A DNA stretch of 16,574 bases from CAYOOT01 sp964405665 (GTDB lineage Bacteria > Bdellovibrionota_C > UBA2361 > SZUA-149 > CAZDWZ01). The notes below the pieces were generated by a model that saw only the letters and a list, made by a program, of their open reading frames with translations, was not told where the DNA came from and searched no databases. Shown here piece after piece: positions 13,718 through 16,574 of the stretch (position 1 is its first letter; every line of letters starts with the position of its first letter). The stretch covers positions 1 to 16,574 of the forward strand of contig CAYOOT010000061.1 of the NCBI GenBank assembly GCA_964405665.1, read 5' to 3'. The position numbers and the translations under genes are program-made.

Positions 13718-14677
13718 TTACTTGCCGAATATTTCCTCTACAGTTTTTGGTATTACCTCTGCCAACCTAATTAAGTTCTTTGGGTTTTGTTTATTCCAAG
13801 CTTGAACTTCATCTTTTAAACTATGCCCCTTCCCTAAAACTATCAAATAAACTGCTTCTTTTTGTTGACCGGCAGTTTTAACATAATGAACATCTCTTTT
13901 ATTCATCAGTGCCATGGCTTTTGGATCTTTATCAATTTCCGTATTCGGATGGGCAAGGGCATAATCCAAGTTTTCTTGATGTAATATTGGATCTTCCGGT
14001 CCTATTAATTTTATTTTTCCTTCCGCTACTACACGATATGTTCCATCCGTCTTTTTTGTATCTTCAACAATTTCCCTCAGCGCTTGGTAATCTCTAAATC
14101 TACTTAGATCTTCAATGAAATTTGCAGGAATTTTTTTAGCTTTAGCTAATTCAATAAATTTTTCTGTTTCTTCTGAATTTCTAACCGGAAATCCTGCTTT
14201 TATTAAATCCACTTGATATTTTTCATAAAATTCAGAAAACTTTTTTAATTGCTCTGGATAACTTGCATATTGAGTTGCTTTTTTAGGATCCATATTTTCC
14301 AGATGAACTTTAGAAAGGCCGCCCTGGTCGACAAAGTGTCGTATGATTTTTTCAATTTCTTTTTGACATTGAGGAACTGCTTTGAATTGTTTTTCCAGAT
14401 CCGCTCTTTCTTCTTTAGATAGTTTCAATTTGTCTAAATCAATAGCTCCATTATTATGCATTTGTTGGATCACAACCAACAAGCGATCTCTTTTTTGTGG
14501 TTTTCCATTAATCCAATTAACAGAAGCTATATCTTGAGAAATATTGCCTAGGGCTTCAACAATTTTTTCTGGCTTCATTGTTGCAGGAAGATTTGCCTCT
14601 ATCGGTTGAAGTGATTCTCTAGAAACAGTTTCTGTTTTTTGGTTACTCTTTTTAACCCCAGTATTTGTTTCGGGCAT
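13718..14677 (-). CDS. Hypothetical soluble protein, 319 residues
   Basis: I do not recognise this protein. It is cytosolic by appearance: no signal peptide, no membrane helix, rich in Lys and Glu. The first 35 residues are low-complexity and probably disordered. Residues 36-130 are predicted mostly helical (KIVEALGNISQDIASVNWING, KLKLSKEERADLEKQF, EIEKIIRHFVDQGGL). The C-terminal third looks mixed alpha/beta (TYRVVAEGKIKLIGPEDP, AVYLIVLGKGHSLKDEVQAW). Only one Cys is present. A good Shine-Dalgarno (AAAGGATC) supports the ATG at 14677, and codon use resembles the neighbours, so the gene is real. It runs on the same strand as the TerB-like gene but 180 bp away, so a shared operon is uncertain. 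Confidence 0.75.
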   Translation of the reverse strand: MPETNTGVKKSNQKTETVSRESLQPIEANLPATMKPEKIVEALGNISQDIASVNWINGKPQKRDRLLVVIQQMHNNGAIDLDKLKLSKEERADLEKQFKAVPQCQKEIEKIIRHFVDQGGLSKVHLENMDPKKATQYASYPEQLKKFSEFYEKYQVDLIKAGFPVRNSEETEKFIELAKAKKIPANFIEDLSRFRDYQALREIVEDTKKTDGTYRVVAEGKIKLIGPEDPILHQENLDYALAHPNTEIDKDPKAMALMNKRDVHYVKTAGQQKEAVYLIVLGKGHSLKDEVQAWNKQNPKNLIRLAEVIPKTVEEIFGK

Positions 14678-15087
14678 AAGATCCTTTAATAAATCATAGC
14701 TACTTAGTAATTATTATGAACGTTTTTCTTAAAAATGTTGCAATAACAGTTGCCTTGAAAAAAGTTTACTTATATCCTATCAACACTATAGGCTCTTGAT
14801 CTTGCAATTTAGAAAATTTAAATTTCCTCTTCGACTTCGGCCAGAAAAATGTGTAATAACTAGATAAATTCTCCTTAATTCTTATACTCTGAAATTTAAT
14901 AAAACTACCTAGAGTGAAAATGCATATTTAGAAAAATTTTCATAATTCATAAATTAGAAAATTTAAATCCAATAAAATCAGCTAGTTGCATAAGAGACGC
15001 AGATCGCTGTCCAAACTAAATAAAAAGTCGAATTAATCCGATAACTTAAGCTTAAGAAATAAAAATTTATTTGAAAATAATTATCAA
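14678..15087. other. Gene-free AT-rich region between divergent genes
   Basis: No convincing coding frame on either strand. The region carries the 5' side of the hypothetical gene and the upstream region of the surface-protein gene. It contains an exact 15-bp direct repeat TTAGAAAATTTAAAT at 14809-14823 and 14954-14968, and a 12-bp palindrome CTTAAGCTTAAG near 15044-15055. Both are AT-rich enough that chance is possible. No strong -35/-10 pair was found. Confidence 0.4.
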
Positions 15088-15104
15088 CCTTGATCACACA
15101 AGGA
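15088..15104 (+). promoter_or_regulatory. Ribosome-binding site inside a small hairpin, before a TTG start
   Basis: AAGGA (15100-15104) lies 8 bases before the TTG at 15113 and decides that start. CCTTG (15088-15092) and CAAGG (15099-15103) are perfect complements around ATCACA, so the ribosome site can be sequestered in a 5-bp hairpin. This could lower or condition translation of the large surface protein. The stem is short, so the effect may be small. Confidence 0.45.
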
Positions 15105-15112
15105 CTAGTTTT

Positions 15113-16574
15113 TTGTTAAAAAAATTCTTGAAATTTTTTATTGTGATCCTTATTTCGGGATTTCTCGTTAAATTTTATTTAACTAACCATAGTAATTCAC
15201 TAATTCCAAACAAAAATGATCCCAAACTTGATCCTAAATTATTTAATATATCGGCAGATGCTGTAGAAATCCCTGAGAAACGTACAGAAAAAACCGCAAC
15301 TTTTTCTTTAGGAGGTGGTCGATATGCTACAACCTCCGATGCTTCTCCCATATTTACTTTCGATGAAAATAAAAAATTGGTTCCTCTTGAGTCTTTTGGA
15401 AAAAAGATCGAAAACAAGTTTATTTTTAATCGGCTGCCCAATCGTGTTCATGTTGCAATTGATTTAAACCACCCAGAATATACGCAAGAACAAGACGGAT
15501 ACAGTTTTACACTTTCCTATGCAATTAATGTTCCTGGTTTTGTTGAAAATGAAAATACAGTTGCTTATAAATTAGCCGACGGGGTTACTTTACGCTGGGA
15601 AGTGGTGGGAGACAAAGTCAGGAAAACAATTACTATAGAAAAAGCTGGGAGTTTGCCCGATCTTTCATTTGCAATAGATACTTCAAAAAACCTTATCCAG
15701 AGATTAGAAAATAATCTCATTTATTTCGAAGATATTGATTCTAAAAAAACAATTTTTCTCACAGAACACCCCTTTCTTGCTGATACACAATGGACAACTC
15801 TTCCGGAAACTGTGGTTATCGTAGAAACATCTGCTGGGAGATATAACTATCAATATGAACAGCAAAACCTACCATATCCTTATATTTTAGACCCATCTTC
15901 TGGACCGAATAGTTCAGCAAATATCGCTAATGATAACAGTATCGGAACTGTTGCTTGGACCAATGCTGGAAACGTAGCAAGCAGCGACAATACACGAGCA
16001 ACTGCCAGTCTTGCTAAAACAACAAGTAACTATCTCAACACAACTAACTATGGATTTAACTTATCCACTACATCCACCATTGATGGGATTGTCGCTGAAA
16101 TCGAACGCCGTGAATCTGCAAATGGATTGATCACCGATAGCACAGTCAGACTTGTTAAAGGTGGAACGGTACAAGGCAACAATAAAGCTTCTGCCACTGA
16201 GTGGACGACAGCTGAGAGCTACTTTACTTATGGTAGTAGTAGCGATCTTTGGGGACTTACTTTTTTATATTCTGATATTAATGCTACTAATTTCGGATTT
16301 GTGTTATCTGCATACGGAGATGATGCAGGTGGTGGTACTGCCAGCGTTGATCACATGCGCATGACAGTTTACTATACAGATGCTGATACTACTGCCCCAA
16401 CTGTTACCAATGTTACTTCTTCTACCGCTAATGGTTCTTACAAATCAGGTGATACAATAAGTATCCAGGTAGTTTTCTCTGAAGCGGTCACTGTAAATAC
16501 TACTGGGGGAACTCCTTACATAACCTTAGAAACAGGCAGTACTGACAGAAACGTATCGTACAGCTCTGGTTCTG
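15113..16574 (+). CDS. Large signal-anchored surface protein with beta-sandwich and Ig-like domains, 3' end outside the window
   Basis: The frame opens with TTG at 15113 behind AAGGA and stays open for 487 codons to the window edge. Residues 2-22 are a basic, hydrophobic signal or anchor (LKKFLKFFIVILISGFLVKFYL). Residues about 30-255 are a beta-rich region (RVHVAIDLNHPEY, ADGVTLRWEVVGDKV, ENNLIYFEDI), ending in LPYPYILDPSSGP. Residues about 260-422 form a second beta-sandwich with TSNYLNTTNYGFNLST, IDGIVAEIERR, STVRLVKGG and SVDHMRMTVYYT, a module I associate with large secreted proteins of uncultivated bacteria. From about 425 a bacterial Ig-like/SWM-type repeat begins (DTTAPTVTNVTSSTANGSY, SGDTISIQVVFSEAVTV, PYITLETGS). 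Such repeats normally occur in tandem, so the full protein is probably much longer. A role in adhesion or as a cell-surface coat is inferred. The last 600 bases use noticeably more G+C-rich codons than the window average. Confidence 0.75.
   Translation, partial: MLKKFLKFFIVILISGFLVKFYLTNHSNSLIPNKNDPKLDPKLFNISADAVEIPEKRTEKTATFSLGGGRYATTSDASPIFTFDENKKLVPLESFGKKIENKFIFNRLPNRVHVAIDLNHPEYTQEQDGYSFTLSYAINVPGFVENENTVAYKLADGVTLRWEVVGDKVRKTITIEKAGSLPDLSFAIDTSKNLIQRLENNLIYFEDIDSKKTIFLTEHPFLADTQWTTLPETVVIVETSAGRYNYQYEQQNLPYPYILDPSSGPNSSANIANDNSIGTVAWTNAGNVASSDNTRATASLAKTTSNYLNTTNYGFNLSTTSTIDGIVAEIERRESANGLITDSTVRLVKGGTVQGNNKASATEWTTAESYFTYGSSSDLWGLTFLYSDINATNFGFVLSAYGDDAGGGTASVDHMRMTVYYTDADTTAPTVTNVTSSTANGSYKSGDTISIQVVFSEAVTVNTTGGTPYITLETGSTDRNVSYSSGS

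Noticed and set aside
14941..15012. Short minus-strand frame MQLADFIGFKFSNL in the gap before the surface protein.
   Set aside because: Only about 20 sense codons with no homology I can see and no ribosome site; not distinguishable from noise.
15175..15441. 88-codon minus-strand frame opposite the surface protein gene.
   Set aside because: It is antisense to a frame with signal peptide and continuous beta-domain homology, and has no supporting signals.

Overview
The window comes from an AT-rich bacterial genome (roughly one third G+C by eye) read with the standard code. TAA and TAG end most genes and TGA ends one, and no long frame is broken by in-frame TGA. Large cysteine-rich zinc-ribbon proteins of unknown function, several TrmB-type regulators and a long signal-anchored surface protein together suggest an uncultivated lineage of the Patescibacteria/candidate-phyla type. 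A kdsA gene next to pyrG points to Kdo synthesis, and so to a lipopolysaccharide-like or Kdo-containing envelope, which most small patescibacteria lack. The lineage assignment is an inference.

Layout. (1) Positions 1-2581, minus strand: pyrG (CTP synthase) followed by kdsA (Kdo-8-phosphate synthase, cut by the window edge), separated by two hairpin-forming repeats. CTP and Kdo-8-P both lead to CMP-Kdo. (2) 2769-4632, minus strand: a two-gene operon of a TrmB-family regulator and a secreted LivJ-type solute-binding protein with no permease or ATPase nearby. The regulator has a TTGACA promoter placed so that its mRNA would be leaderless. (3) 4808-6478, plus strand: the first 556-residue Cys-rich protein (37 Cys), divergent from the regulator and ended by a 145-bp element with perfect 32-bp inverted arms. 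(4) 6639-9929, minus strand: a tight operon of a sodium/solute symporter, an inositol-monophosphatase-family phosphatase and a pentapeptide-repeat membrane protein with a channel-like C-terminus. It diverges from a second TrmB-type regulator (10054-10803), and the shared 124-bp promoter region is crowded with dyads and a direct repeat. (5) 10804-11125: wreckage of a vapBC toxin-antitoxin locus, abutted by a single REP-like palindrome related to the 145-bp element. (6) 11210-14677, minus strand: the second Cys-rich protein (550 residues, also 37 Cys), a membrane-anchored TerB-like protein and an unrecognised soluble protein. (7) From 15113, plus strand: a large surface protein with a TTG start, continuing out of the window.

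The most notable material is the pair of Cys-rich paralogues with a 12-residue cysteine rhythm, each next to a TrmB-type regulator; the symporter/phosphatase/channel operon with its operator-like promoter region; the REP/BIME-like elements; and the vapBC relic. No phage, insertion-sequence transposase, CRISPR array, tRNA or rRNA was recognised.
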